Assembly (NCBI RefSeq): GCF_024704365.1
Contig: NZ_JAJDFY010000001.1
Coordinates: forward strand, 1,779,001 to 1,843,000
Direction of reading: 5' to 3'
DNA: 64,000 bases
Source of the DNA: Thermomonas sp. S9
GTDB lineage: Bacteria; Pseudomonadota; Gammaproteobacteria; Xanthomonadales; Xanthomonadaceae
The notes beneath the pieces are model-generated. The model saw only the letters and a program-made list of their open reading frames with translations. It had not been told where the DNA came from and did not search any database. The position numbers and the translations under genes were made by a program. Below are positions 42,443 to 52,286 of the stretch, piece by piece. Position 1 is the stretch's first letter, and each line of letters starts with the position of its first letter.

Positions 42443-44330
42443 CTAAACCTCCAGCCCCAGCGCCGCGACGACCTGGTCGGCCAGCGCCACCGGGTCCATG
42501 CCGCTGGTGCGCAGGTGCAGTTCCGGATGCTCCGGAGGTTCGTAGGGCGAATCGATGCCGGTGAAGTTGCGCAGTTCGCCGCGCCGGGCCTTCGCGTACA
42601 GGCCCTTCACGTCGCGCCGTTCGGCTTCTTCCAGCGGCGTATCCACGAATACTTCGAGAAACTCGCCCGGCTCGAACAGCCGGCGCGCCAGCTCGCGTTC
42701 GGCGCGGAACGGGCTGATGAAGCTGACCAGCACGATCAGCCCGGCGTCGGTCATCAGCCGGGCCACTTCGGCCACCCGGCGGATGTTCTCCACCCGGTCC
42801 TCCGGGGTGAAGCCGAGGTCCTTGTTCAGGCCATGGCGAACGTTGTCGCCATCCAGCACGTAGGCATGCCGACCCAGCGCCAGCAGCCTGCGGTCCACCA
42901 GGTTGGCGATGGTGGACTTGCCGGCGCCGGACAGGCCGGTGAACCACACGCAGCGCGGCGGCTGGTGCTTGATCCGGGCGCGCGCGGCCCTGTCCACGTC
43001 CAGATGCTGCCAGTGGATGTTGGCGGCGCGGCGCAGGGCGAAGTCGAGGGTGCCGGCGGCCACCGTGGCATTGCTGTGACGGTCGATCAGGATGAAGCCA
43101 CCGAGGGTACGGTCCTCGGCATACGGCGCGAACGCCACCGGCTGGTCGAGGTGCAGGTTGCACACCGCGACCTCGTTCAGCTCCAGGTGCTTGGCCGCCA
43201 GCGCGTCCTGGGTGTTCACGTCGATCTTGTGCTTGATCTCGGTGACCGAGGCGCCGACCGTGCGTGTGCCGAGCTTGAGCAGGTAGGGCCGGCCCGGCAG
43301 CAGCGGCGCATCGCCCATCCACAGCAGGTGCGCCGCGAACTGGTCGGCCACCTCGGCCGGTGCGGCGGCGGCAGCGATCACGTCGCCACGGCTGGCATCG
43401 ACTTCATCCGCCAGCGTCAGCGTCACCGACTGCCCGGCCACCGCCTGCGCCAGATCGCCATCGGCGGTGACGATCCGCGCCACCCGCGAACGCCGCCCGG
43501 ACGGCAGCACCACCACCTCGTCGCCCGGTGCCACCCGCCCGCAAGCCACGGTGCCGGCAAAGCCGCGGAAATCCTGATTCGGGCGGCACACCCACTGCAC
43601 CGGCATGCGCAGCGGCGCATCGCGGCGTTCGCGCACGATCGGCGCCGTCTCCAGCAGCTCCAGCAGCGGCATGCCCGCGTACCACGGCATCGCCGGCGAG
43701 CGCGCGGTCATGTTGTCACCGCGCAGGGCCGACAACGGCACGGCGTCCACCCGCGCGATGCCCAGCTGCGCGGCCAGCGCGCGGTAGGCCTCCTCGATTT
43801 GCGCAAATACCGCCGGGCCATAGCCGACCAGGTCCATCTTGTTGACCGCCAGCACCACGTGGCGGATTCCGGAGCAGCGACACGATGTAGCTGTGGCGGC
43901 GGGTCTGGGTGAGCAGGCCCTTGCGCGCATCCACCAGTACCACCGCGAGATCCGCGGTGGAGGCGCCGGTGGCCATGTTGCGGGTGTACTGTTCATGCCC
44001 CGGGCAGTCGGCGACGATGAACTTGCGGCACGCGGTGTCGAAGAAGCGGTAGGCCACGTCGATGGTGATGCCCTGCTCGCGCTCGGCGGCCAGCCCGTCC
44101 ACCAGCAGGGCGAAGTCGATCTCGCCGTTCTGGGTGCCGTGGCGGCGGCTGTCGGCCTCCAGCGCGTGCAGCTGGTCGTCCAACAGGCGGCGGGTATCGT
44201 GCAGCAGGCGGCCGATCAGGGTGCTCTTGCCATCGTCCACGCTGCCGCAGGTGATGAAGCGCAGCAGCTGCTTGTGCTCGTGCTGGCGCAGGTAGTCGGC
44301 CACCTGCGCCTCGGCGTCCTGCATGTGCAT
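42443..44330 (-). CDS. cysNC: Bifunctional sulfate adenylyltransferase subunit 1/adenylylsulfate kinase CysNC (one frameshift)
   Basis: Restored length is 628 residues. The N-terminal CysN GTPase has [35 protein letters not shown] and NKMDLVGY. The C-terminal APS kinase (CysC, about residue 440 on) has the P-loop [16 protein letters not shown] and [16 protein letters not shown]. With CysD it makes APS from sulfate and ATP, then PAPS. The frame breaks at 43871 (extra G on the plus strand); restored join is [20 protein letters not shown]. It starts in an ATGA overlap with cysD. Fused cysNC is usual in Xanthomonadaceae. Confidence 0.94.
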
Positions 44331-45241
44331 CAGAAGTAGCCCTCCTGCTTCTTCTTCTCCATCGAATCGGCCGGGTCGTGGTCGATCACCCGGCCCTGGC
44401 GCTCGGAGGTGCGTGCGGCCAGCACCTCGGCCACCACCTGCGCGGGGGTCTCGGCCTCGGACTCCACCCCGCCGGTCAGCGGATAGCAGCCCAGGGTGCG
44501 GAAGCGCACCTTCTTCTGCTGCGGGGTTTCTCCCGGATGCAGCGGCAGGCGTTCATCATCGACCATGATCAGCACACCGTCGCGCTCGACCACCGGGCGC
44601 ACCCGCGCGAAGTACAGCGGCGGCAGCGCGATCCCCTCGCGCAGGATGTAGAGCCACACGTCCAGCTCGGTCCAGTTCGAGAGCGGGAACGCGCGCACCG
44701 ACTCGCCCCTGTGGATGCGGGTGTTGTACAGGCTCCACAGCTCCGGGCGCTGGTTTTTCGGCTCCCAGCGGTGCTGGGCGGTGCGGAAGCTGAAGATGCG
44801 CTCCTTGGCGCGCGACTTCTCCTCGTCGCGGCGGGCGCCGCCGATCGCGCAGTCGTAGCCGCCCTGCTCCAGCGCCTGGCGCAGCGCGCGCGTGCGCATG
44901 ATTTCGGTATACACGCTGGCGCCGTGCGTGAACGGGTTGATGCCCTGGCGCACGCCTTCTTCGTTGATGTGAACGCGCAGCTCCACGTCGCCGTGGGCGG
45001 CCACCTGCGCGCGGAAGGCATAGGTCTCGCGGAACTCGAAGGTGCTGTCGATGTGCAGCAGCGGGATCGGCGGGCGCGCCGGGTAAAACGCCTTGCGCAG
45101 CAGATGCAGCAGCACGGTGCTGTCCTTGCCGATCGAATACAGCAGCACCGGGGTGCGGAACTCGGCGGCGACCTCGCGCAGGATGTGGATGCTCTCGGCT
45201 TCGAGCCGGTCGAGGTGGGAAAGGTGGGTATCCAAGGCCAA
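44330..45241 (-). CDS. cysD: Sulfate adenylyltransferase subunit 2 CysD
   Basis: About 303 residues if started at TTG 45241 ([18 protein letters not shown]), the usual CysD length. No ATG or GTG with a ribosome site lies nearby, so the start is uncertain. PP-loop-type ATP pyrophosphatase: [54 protein letters not shown]. It works with CysN as the catalytic adenylyltransferase subunit. The C-terminal [13 protein letters not shown] is typical. ATGA overlap with cysNC. Confidence 0.93.
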   Translation of the reverse strand: MALDTHLSHLDRLEAESIHILREVAAEFRTPVLLYSIGKDSTVLLHLLRKAFYPARPPIPLLHIDSTFEFRETYAFRAQVAAHGDVELRVHINEEGVRQGINPFTHGASVYTEIMRTRALRQALEQGGYDCAIGGARRDEEKSRAKERIFSFRTAQHRWEPKNQRPELWSLYNTRIHRGESVRAFPLSNWTELDVWLYILREGIALPPLYFARVRPVVERDGVLIMVDDERLPLHPGETPQQKKVRFRTLGCYPLTGGVESEAETPAQVVAEVLAARTSERQGRVIDHDPADSMEKKKQEGYF

Positions 45242-45275
45242 AGAACCAGGACGTATCGGCAGGCCGGCAAGCGTA

Positions 45276-46916
45276 TCAGGTCGCCTTGCTCTCCCGCAGG
45301 CGCAGGACATGGGGCGGCGGGCTGAAGGCATCGCTGCGCGCGTACGGCCAGAAATCGCGGAACACCGCATGCCCCGGCACCCGCCCGCCCAGCAGCTCGC
45401 CTGGCGCAAGAAAACGGTACAGCGCCGCCAGCGAACGCACCTCGATCGGCGACACCCGGCGCAGGATGTGCTCGGGGCCGAGCTGGGACGGATGCGACAG
45501 GCCCGCCGCGCCCAGCAGGTCGCGCAGCGCCGAGACGGTGTTGCGGTGGAACTCGTACACCCGGGTCGCCTTGTCCGGCACGTCCAGGTGCTTCCAGCGC
45601 GCCGGGTCCTGGGTGGCGATCCCGGTCGGGCAGCGGTTGGTATGGCAGCTCAACGACTGGATGCAGCCCAGCGCGAACATGAAGCCGCGCGCCGCGTTGC
45701 ACCAGTCGGCGCCCATCGCCAGGGTGCGCGCGATGTCGAACGCACTGACGATCTTGCCGGCGGCGCCGATGCGGATGCGCTCGCGCAGGTTGAGCCCGAC
45801 CAGGGTGTTGTGCACCAGCATCAGGCCCTCGTGCATCGGCACCCCGACGTGATCGATGAACTCGGCCGGGGCCGCGCCGGTGCCGCCCTCGGCCCCATCC
45901 ACCACGATGAAATCCGGCAGCAGGCCGGGCCGGGATTCGGCCTGTTCGGCCATCGCCTTGGCGATCGCAAACCATTCCCACGGATGCCCGATTGCGAGCT
46001 TGAAGCCGGTCGGCTTGCCGCCCGAAAGCTCGCGCAGGCGGGCCACGAACTGCAGCAGCTCCAGCGGGGTGGAGAACGCCGAATGGCGCGCCGGCGAAAC
46101 GCAGTCGCGGCCCATCGGCACCCCGCGGGTGGCGGCGATCTCGGCGGTCAGCTTGGCCGCCGGCAGCACCCCGCCGTGGCCGGGCTTGGCACCCTGCGAG
46201 AGCTTGATCTCGACCATCTTCACCTGCGGATCGCGCGCCTGCGTGGCGAAGCGTTCCTCGCTGAAGCTGCCGTCCTCGTTGCGGCAGCCGAAGTAGCCGG
46301 AACCCAGCTCCCACACCAGATCACCGCCGCCTTCGCGGTGGTAGGGCGAGATCGAGCCCTCGCCGGTGTCGTGGTAGAAGCCGCCGCGCGCGGCGCCGGC
46401 GTTGAGCGCGCGGATCGCCGCTGCCGACAGCGCGCCGAAGCTCATCGCCGAGATGTTGAACACACTGGCCGAATACGGCTGCGCGCAGCCAGCGCCGATC
46501 AGCACGCGGAAGTCGGGATCCATCACCTCCACCGGCGCCAGCGAGTGGTTGATCCATTCGTAGTCGATCCCGTACACGTCCTGCAGGCTGCCGAACGGGC
46601 GCACGTCGCTGACATGCTTGGCGCGCTGGTACACCAGCGCGCGCTGCTCGCGCGAGAACGGCGCCTGCTCGGTATCCGACTGGATGAAGTACTGGCGCAT
46701 CTCCGGGCCGATGGTCTCGAGGCCATAGCGCAGATGCGCCAGCAGCGGATAGTTGCGGCGCAGGGTGCTCTTGCGCTGCAGCAGGTCCCAGGTACCCAGT
46801 GCGGACGGCAGGCCGAAGACGGCCACGCCCCACCAGGCGTGCGGATGCCAGGCCGACAGCACGAGAAAGAGTGCGGCCAGCAGCAGGCTGGCGACGTACA
46901 CGGCATAGCGGACCAC
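45276..46916 (-). CDS. FMN-binding glutamate synthase family protein
   Basis: 546 residues from GTG 46916 (GGGAG 5 bases upstream); the open frame continues upstream only through the tRNA-Leu gene. One or two membrane helices at residues 2-40 ([18 protein letters not shown]). The remainder is the GltB-type FMN barrel: [79 protein letters not shown] and [16 protein letters not shown]. It lacks the glutaminase and FAD domains of true GltB/D, so the reaction is unclear; an FMN oxidoreductase tied to the membrane is the safe call. Confidence 0.88.
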   Translation of the reverse strand: MVRYAVYVASLLLAALFLVLSAWHPHAWWGVAVFGLPSALGTWDLLQRKSTLRRNYPLLAHLRYGLETIGPEMRQYFIQSDTEQAPFSREQRALVYQRAKHVSDVRPFGSLQDVYGIDYEWINHSLAPVEVMDPDFRVLIGAGCAQPYSASVFNISAMSFGALSAAAIRALNAGAARGGFYHDTGEGSISPYHREGGGDLVWELGSGYFGCRNEDGSFSEERFATQARDPQVKMVEIKLSQGAKPGHGGVLPAAKLTAEIAATRGVPMGRDCVSPARHSAFSTPLELLQFVARLRELSGGKPTGFKLAIGHPWEWFAIAKAMAEQAESRPGLLPDFIVVDGAEGGTGAAPAEFIDHVGVPMHEGLMLVHNTLVGLNLRERIRIGAAGKIVSAFDIARTLAMGADWCNAARGFMFALGCIQSLSCHTNRCPTGIATQDPARWKHLDVPDKATRVYEFHRNTVSALRDLLGAAGLSHPSQLGPEHILRRVSPIEVRSLAALYRFLAPGELLGGRVPGHAVFRDFWPYARSDAFSPPPHVLRLRESKAT

Positions 46917-46933
46917 GGCGGCTCCCTGCGAAG

Positions 46934-47020
46934 TGGTGCCCGGAGTCGGGATCGAACCGACATGGCCTTGCGGCCGAGGGATTTTAAGTCCCTTGCGTCT
47001 ACCAGTTTCGCCATCCGGGC
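46934..47020 (-). tRNA. tRNA-Leu (UAA)
   Basis: 87 bases including encoded CCA. Acceptor GCCCGGA pairs with TCCGGGC; anticodon loop CTTAAAA gives UAA; long class II variable arm (CTCGGCCGCAAGGCCATG region); T-arm CGGTTCGATCCCG. Last of the tRNA-Gly-Cys-Leu series, the same order as E. coli pgsA-glyW-cysT-leuZ. Confidence 0.96.
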
Positions 47021-47203
47021 GGCGGGGGAAGCTTAGCGCGAAGGTGGCGATGACCGTAATGCACGGAGCGACTGCGGCGGGTCGCCGAACTGGTGACAAT
47101 CGACGGCACGGATGCCGCCGATTAGCCTACATGGACGTACTTGCGGCGTGTCCCCGGCTCGGCGGCCCGCCGCGGTCGCATGCGCTCGACTTCCTCGAAC
47201 AAA

Positions 47204-47227
47204 AAAGCCCCGCTTCCGCGGGGCTTT
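47204..47227 (-). terminator. Rho-independent terminator after tRNA-Cys (minus strand)
   Basis: Stem AAAGCCCCGC / GCGGGGCTTT (47204-47213 with 47218-47227), 4-base loop, followed on the minus strand by a run of six T's. It separates the tRNA-Gly-tRNA-Cys pair from tRNA-Leu, which therefore probably has its own promoter in the remaining 183 bases, where I see no other feature. Confidence 0.85.
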
Positions 47228-47231
47228 CGAT

Positions 47232-47305
47232 TGGAGGCCGGGGTCGGAATTGAACCGGCGTACGCGGATTTGCAGTCCGCTGCATAACCACTCTGCCACC
47301 CGGCC
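47232..47305 (-). tRNA. tRNA-Cys (GCA)
   Basis: 74 bases with encoded CCA. Acceptor GGCCGGG pairs with CCCGGCC; anticodon loop CTGCAAA gives GCA; T-arm CGGTTCAATTCCG. It lies 60 bases after tRNA-Gly on the same strand. Confidence 0.96.
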
Positions 47306-47330
47306 GGATGACGGTCGCATCTTACCGAAA

Positions 47331-47360
47331 CGACGAAGCCCCGCGAACGGGGCTTCGTCG
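47331..47360 (-). other. 13-bp perfect hairpin between tRNA-Gly and tRNA-Cys
   Basis: CGACGAAGCCCCG / CGGGGCTTCGTCG (47331-47343 with 47348-47360), CGAA loop. On the minus strand it is followed by only three T's, so it is either a weak terminator/attenuator or a processing hairpin in the tRNA precursor. Confidence 0.65.
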
Positions 47361-47365
47361 AGATT

Positions 47366-47441
<76 letters not shown>

Positions 47442-47488
47442 GTTGAGCCCGCCATTCTACGGGCTTTTTTCAGGGCGTCAACAGGGTC

Positions 47489-48077
47489 TCACGGATTTTT
47501 TCCATCTTCGGTCCGCGGCTCGTCCGCCAGCAGGGTCGGCCAGGCCGCGCGCAGGTATTCGAAGCCAGACCACAGGGTCAGCAGCGCCGCCGCCGCCAGC
47601 AGCCACTCGCCGATCAGGAACACCGGGATCCCGAACACCGGCGCACGGTACAGCAGGAACGCCAGCGCCACCATCTGCACGATGGTCTTGATCTTGCCCA
47701 CCAGCGCCACCGCCACCTTGGCGCGCTGGCCCAGTTCGGCCATCCATTCGCGCAGGGCCGACACCGCGATCTCGCGACCGATGATGACGCTGGCCCACAG
47801 CGCCATCCACACCGTGTGGTGGTGCTGCACGGTGATCACCAGCGCGGTGGACACCATCAGCTTGTCCGCCACCGGGTCGAGAAATGCGCCGAAGCGCGAG
47901 AACATCCGGTAGCGGCGCGCGATCCAGCCGTCCAGCCAGTCGGTGAGCGAGGCCGCGACGAACACCGCGGTGGCGGCCAGGTTCGACCAGCGGACATCGA
48001 GGTAGTACACCACCACCAGTACCGGGATCAGGGCGATGCGGGCCAGGGTCAGCTCAGGTCGGGACGGTCAGCGTCAT
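47489..48077 (-). CDS. pgsA: CDP-diacylglycerol-glycerol-3-phosphate 3-phosphatidyltransferase PgsA (one frameshift)
   Basis: Restored length is 195 residues from ATG 48077 (MTLTVPTWLTLARIALIPVL). The CDP-alcohol phosphotransferase motif D-G-x2-A-R-x8-G-x3-D-x3-D is visible as DWLDGWIARRYRMFSRFGAF followed by LDPVADK. Several membrane helices. It makes phosphatidylglycerol phosphate in the inner membrane. An extra base in GCTCA at 48052-48056 turns the Trp codon TGG into TGA and breaks the frame at codon 8; without it the protein is complete. Position uvrC-pgsA-tRNA-Gly is conserved. Confidence 0.93.
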
Positions 48078-48086
48078 CCGCGCATT

Positions 48087-49952
48087 CTACTGGTCGCCCT
48101 CGCCCGGCGCCGCCTGCGCCAGCCCGTGCAGGGCATCCCACAGCCGCTGCGCCAGCGCGCGGTTGACGCCTTCGACCCTGGCGATCTCGTCCACCGGCGC
48201 GGCCTTGAGCCCCTGCAGCCCGCCGAAATGCTTGAGCAGCGCGGCGCGCCGGCGCGGCCCGATCCCGGGAATGTCCTCCAGCCGGCTGCTGCTGCGCGCC
48301 TTCTGGCGCTTGCCGCGATGGCCGGTGATCGCGAACCGGTGCGCCTCGTCGCGCACCTGCTGGATCAACTGCAGCGCCGGAGAGGCTGCACCCGGCTGCA
48401 CTTCGCGGCCATCGGGCAGCAGCAGGGTCTCGGCCCCCGGCCTGCGCTCCGGGCCCTTGGCCACGCCGACCAGCACGACCCCGGTGATGCCGGCATCGGT
48501 CAGCACCTCGCGCGCCTGCGCCACCTGCCCCGCGCCGCCGTCGATCAGCAGCACCTCCGGCAGTACGGCGTCGGGCGCACCCTCGGCGGCCGGCCGGAAA
48601 CGCCGCTGCAGCGCCTGGTGCATGGCCGCGTAGTCGTCGCCCGGCGCGATCCCGGTGATGTTGTAGCGCCGGTACTGCGTGCGCACCGGGCCCTGCGCGT
48701 CGAACACCACGCAGGAGGCCACGGTGGCCTCGCCCAGGGTGTGACTGATGTCGAAGCATTCGATCCGCGCCGGCGCCTCGGCCATCCCCAGCAGTTCGCG
48801 CAAGGCCTGAAGCCGCGCCTGCTGCGCGCCGCTGCTGGCCAGCTCGGCGGCCAGGGTCAGCTGGGCATTGCGGCGCACCAGCTCCAGATGCGCCGCGCGT
48901 TCGCCGCGCACGCCGGTGCGCAGCGCGACCTTGCGCCCGGCGTGTTCGGAAAGCGCCTGCTCGATCAGCGCGTGCTCGGGGATGTCGCCGTCCAGCACGA
49001 TCTCCGCCGGCGGCGGCTGTTCGGCGTAGTACTGCGAGACGAACGCGCCCAGCACCTCGCCCGCGCTGTCCTCGCCATTGGTCCTGGGGAAGAACGCGCG
49101 GGTGCCGAGGTTGCGGCCGCCGCGGAACGCCAGCAACAGCACGCAGGCCGCCCCGCCCTGCATGGCAACGCCCAGCACGTCGAGGTCGGCGCTGCGGCCG
49201 TCCATGGTGTGGCGGGCCTGCAGCTTGCGGATGGTCGCGATCAAATCGCGCAGGCGCGCAGCCTGCTCGAACTCCAGGGCGTCGCTGGCCGCCTGCATCG
49301 CCGCCGCCAGCTCCGCATCCAGCTGCTGGCTCTTGCCTTCCAGGAACAGCCCGGCGCGGCGCACCGCATCGGCGTACTCGGCCTCCTCCACCCGCCCCAC
49401 GCAGGGCGCGCTGCAGCGGCCGATCTGGTACTGCAGACAGGGCCGGCTGCGGTTGCGGAACACGCTGTCCTCGCAACTGCGCAGGCGGAACAGCTTGTGC
49501 ATCAGGTCCAGCGTCTCGCGCACCGCAGCCGCGCTCGGGTACGGCCCGAAGTAGCGCCCGGGGACCGCGCGTGGGCCGCGGTGGAAGGCCAGTCGCGGCC
49601 ACTCCTCGCGGGTCAGCAGCACGAACGGGTAGCTCTTGTCGTCGCGCAGCATCACGTTGTAGCGCGGCTGCAGCGACTTGATCAGCTGGTTTTCCAGCAG
49701 CAGGGCATCGGCTTCGCTGTGGGTGACGGTGGTCTCGATGCGCGCCACCTGGGCCAGCATCGCCATGATCCGCGCCGGCTTCGGCGCGGCGTTGAAATAG
49801 CTGCCGACGCGGTTGCGCAGCGCGCGGGCCTTGCCGACATACAGCACGTTCCCGGCGGCATCCAGCATGCGATAGACGCCGGGCGCCAGCGGCAGCGACG
49901 CCGCGAATGCGCGGCCGTCGAACTCCGGGGCGGGTGGCGTGCGCCGGGCCAT
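48087..49952 (-). CDS. uvrC: Excinuclease ABC subunit C
   Basis: 621 residues, intact. GIY-YIG nuclease domain at the start (PGVYRMLDAAGNVLYVGKA), CLQYQIGRCSAPCVG, the UVR domain (LEFEQAARLRDLIATIRKL), the RNase H-like 5'-nuclease domain (ARIECFDISHTLGEATVAS, VLLIDGGAGQVAQA), and C-terminal helix-hairpin-helix (LEDIPGIGPRRRAALLKHFG). It makes the two cuts in nucleotide excision repair. It ends 9 bases before pgsA. Confidence 0.97.
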   Translation of the reverse strand: MARRTPPAPEFDGRAFAASLPLAPGVYRMLDAAGNVLYVGKARALRNRVGSYFNAAPKPARIMAMLAQVARIETTVTHSEADALLLENQLIKSLQPRYNVMLRDDKSYPFVLLTREEWPRLAFHRGPRAVPGRYFGPYPSAAAVRETLDLMHKLFRLRSCEDSVFRNRSRPCLQYQIGRCSAPCVGRVEEAEYADAVRRAGLFLEGKSQQLDAELAAAMQAASDALEFEQAARLRDLIATIRKLQARHTMDGRSADLDVLGVAMQGGAACVLLLAFRGGRNLGTRAFFPRTNGEDSAGEVLGAFVSQYYAEQPPPAEIVLDGDIPEHALIEQALSEHAGRKVALRTGVRGERAAHLELVRRNAQLTLAAELASSGAQQARLQALRELLGMAEAPARIECFDISHTLGEATVASCVVFDAQGPVRTQYRRYNITGIAPGDDYAAMHQALQRRFRPAAEGAPDAVLPEVLLIDGGAGQVAQAREVLTDAGITGVVLVGVAKGPERRPGAETLLLPDGREVQPGAASPALQLIQQVRDEAHRFAITGHRGKRQKARSSSRLEDIPGIGPRRRAALLKHFGGLQGLKAAPVDEIARVEGVNRALAQRLWDALHGLAQAAPGEGDQ

Positions 49953-49956
49953 CGGC

Positions 49957-50436
49957 TCAAAACCGCCCCTGGCGCACCCGCTCCACGATGCCCTGCGCCG
50001 CCGCCTCGATCAGTCGAAAGGCGTGCTCGAAATCGCGCGCAGTGCCGTAGTACGGGTCGGGAACGTCTTTGTTCCCCAATCCGGCCCACTCCAACAGCAG
50101 CTCCACCTGCGCATGCGAGGTGCGCGGCTTGCGGATGCGCGCCTCGTGCAGGATGGTGCGGTCGGCGCACAGGATCAGATCGAAGGCATCGAAATCCTCC
50201 AGCGCCAGGCGCCGCGCGCGCAGCATCGAAATGTCGACCCCATGCCCGGCCGCGCAGGCGATCGCGCGCGGGTCCGGCGCCTGGCCCAGGTGCGAATCGC
50301 CGGTGCCGGCGGAATCCACATGCACCCGTCCATCCAGCCCCGCGGCCTGCAGGCGCGCGCGCAGCACGCCCTCGGCGGTCGGCGAGCGGCAGATGTTGCC
50401 CAGGCACAGCATCAGGATCGAAAACGGTCTAGCCAT
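49957..50436 (-). CDS. Low-molecular-weight protein tyrosine phosphatase
   Basis: 159 residues from ATG 50436. Active-site loop CLGNICRS with nucleophile C11 and R17, and the general acid Asp in VPDPYYG. The fold and length match LMW-PTP. It overlaps kdsB by 8 bases and ends 4 bases before uvrC. The target is unknown; in Xanthomonadaceae it commonly sits between kdsB and uvrC and is not tied to a visible tyrosine kinase here. Confidence 0.93.
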   Translation of the reverse strand: MARPFSILMLCLGNICRSPTAEGVLRARLQAAGLDGRVHVDSAGTGDSHLGQAPDPRAIACAAGHGVDISMLRARRLALEDFDAFDLILCADRTILHEARIRKPRTSHAQVELLLEWAGLGNKDVPDPYYGTARDFEHAFRLIEAAAQGIVERVRQGRF

Positions 50437-51214
50437 GCGTGCTCCCTGCGCATTGCTCCATGTAGATGCGTTCCGCGCGCGCCAGATCCTCTGGCGTATC
50501 CACGCCCGGCGGGAACGGCGACGGCGCCAGCTCCACCGCGATCCGCCAGCCGGCCTCCAGCGCGCGCAGCTGCTCCAGCACCTCCACCTGCTCCAGCCGC
50601 CCCGGCGGCAACGCCGCGAACGCGCGCAGCGCAGACACCCGGTAGCCGTAAATGCCGATGTGGCGCAGCCATTGGCCTTCCGGCATCGCGCTGCGGTCGC
50701 GCGCGAACGCAGCGCGCGGCCACGGCACCGGGGCGCGGCTGAAGTACAGCGCATCGCCGCTGGCGGCGCGCACCACCTTGACCGCGTTGGGATCGAGCAG
50801 GGTCTCGACCGCGTCGATCGGCGTCGCCAATGTGGCGATCCCGGCGCCGCTGCCGACCACCGCGCGCGCCACGCAGGCGATGCCATCGGCCGGGGCGAAG
50901 GGCTCGTCGCCCTGCAGGTTGACCACGATCGCGTCCGCATCCCAGCCGGCGATGGCCGCGCATTCGGCCAGACGGTCGGTGCCGGAGGTGTGCGCGGGCG
51001 AGGTCATCGCCACCTGCACGCCACTGCCTTCCAGCGCCGCGGCGACGCGGGCATCGTCGGTGGCCACCCACACCGCACGTGCGCCAGCGGCCAGCGCGCG
51101 GCGGGCCACGTGCAGCACCATCGGGATGCCACCGATCGTGCGCAGCGGCTTGCCCGGCAAGCGCGAGGCGGCATGGCGGGCGGGAATGGCGACGATGAAA
51201 TCCGGCGTGCTCAT
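50429..51214 (-). CDS. kdsB: 3-deoxy-manno-octulosonate cytidylyltransferase KdsB
   Basis: 261 residues from ATG 51214. [19 protein letters not shown] is the nucleotide-binding start; [10 protein letters not shown] and [17 protein letters not shown] are typical. It activates KDO as CMP-KDO for lipid A core assembly. Next to lpxK and msbA, it forms part of an LPS biosynthesis run. The frame is intact. Confidence 0.95.
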   Translation of the reverse strand: MSTPDFIVAIPARHAASRLPGKPLRTIGGIPMVLHVARRALAAGARAVWVATDDARVAAALEGSGVQVAMTSPAHTSGTDRLAECAAIAGWDADAIVVNLQGDEPFAPADGIACVARAVVGSGAGIATLATPIDAVETLLDPNAVKVVRAASGDALYFSRAPVPWPRAAFARDRSAMPEGQWLRHIGIYGYRVSALRAFAALPPGRLEQVEVLEQLRALEAGWRIAVELAPSPFPPGVDTPEDLARAERIYMEQCAGSTHG

Positions 51215-51273
51215 GGGGTCATTATCGCCGCTCGCCTGCGCAGCGGACGACCGCTCCGCCAGGATGCCGGCAC

Positions 51274-52275
51274 TCATGCCCCGCGCGCCGGCAACCGCGC
51301 CAGCAGCGCCTGCCAGAAGGCCTCCGGCAACTGCGCGCGCACCGGCACCGCGTACCAGTCCGGGCGCGCGAAGGCGGCGCACTTCACCGCGTCCTTCTCG
51401 GTCATCAGCACCGGCAACGGGCTGCCGAACGTGAAATCCTCCGGCGCATAGGCGTGATGATCGGGGAATGCGTGCGGCACCACCGCGATCCCGGCCGCGC
51501 GCAGCATGGCGAAGAAGCGCTCCGGGTCGGCGATCCCGGCGACCGCGTGCACCCGTTGCCCGGCCAGCGCGCTCAGCGGCAGGCGGCGCCCCCGGCCAAC
51601 GGCCGCAGCTCGCCCGGCGCCAGCCGCATCGGCCACTCGCCGCCGCCCGCCGTGTCCGCCTCCGCCCCTGCCGGCGCGCCGAGGTTGAGCACGCGCAGAT
51701 CGCAATCGGCGGCGCGTTCCAGCGGCTCGCGCAGCGGCCCGGCGGGCAGCAGGCGGCCGTTGCCATAGCGGCGGCGCGCGTCCTGCACCTCGATTTCCAC
51801 GTCGCGCGCCAGCCGGTAGTGCTGCAACCCGTCGTCGCACACCACGATGTCGCACCCCGCTGCCGCCAGCGCGCGCGCGGCGGCCACGCGGTCGCGATCC
51901 ACCCGCACCGGTACGCCGGTGGCCTGCGCGATCAGCAGCGGCTCGTCACCGCACTCTGCCGGCGACATATCCGGGGTGACCCAGCGCGGCGTGCGCGCGT
52001 GCTGGCGGCCATATCCGCGGCTGGCGACCCCGGGCGTCCAGCCCGCAGCGCGCAGGTACTCCACCAGCGCCAGCACCAGCGGGGTCTTGCCGCTGCCGCC
52101 GGCGACCAGATTGCCCACCACGATCACCGGTACACCCGGATGCCGGCGCCCCAGCTCAGCCGCGCCGATAACCCAGGCGCCGCAATGCCACCACCGCGGC
52201 ATACGCCACCGCCAGCAGGCGCGCCCAGACTGGTGGCGGGCTGCCGTCGAACCACCAAGCGGGCGTGCGCGGCAT
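51274..52275 (-). CDS. lpxK: Tetraacyldisaccharide 4'-kinase LpxK (two frameshifts)
   Basis: Restored length is 333 residues from ATG 52275; a TTG at 52290 overlapping the msbA stop is an alternative start. N-terminus [20 protein letters not shown]-loop-like [36 protein letters not shown], and the end HHAYAPEDF ... [14 protein letters not shown]. It phosphorylates lipid A precursor at 4'. Two breaks: an extra base in GCTCA at 52154-52158 (restored [19 protein letters not shown]) and a lost base in a C5 run at 51589-51593. The gene is essential in most Gram-negatives. Confidence 0.92.
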
Positions 52276-52286
52276 GCGCCGCGGGC

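Noticed and set aside
46917-47099. A 60-residue N-terminal extension of the glutamate synthase-like protein
   Set aside because: The extension reads through the tRNA-Leu gene; a GTG at 46916 with a good ribosome site gives the normal protein.
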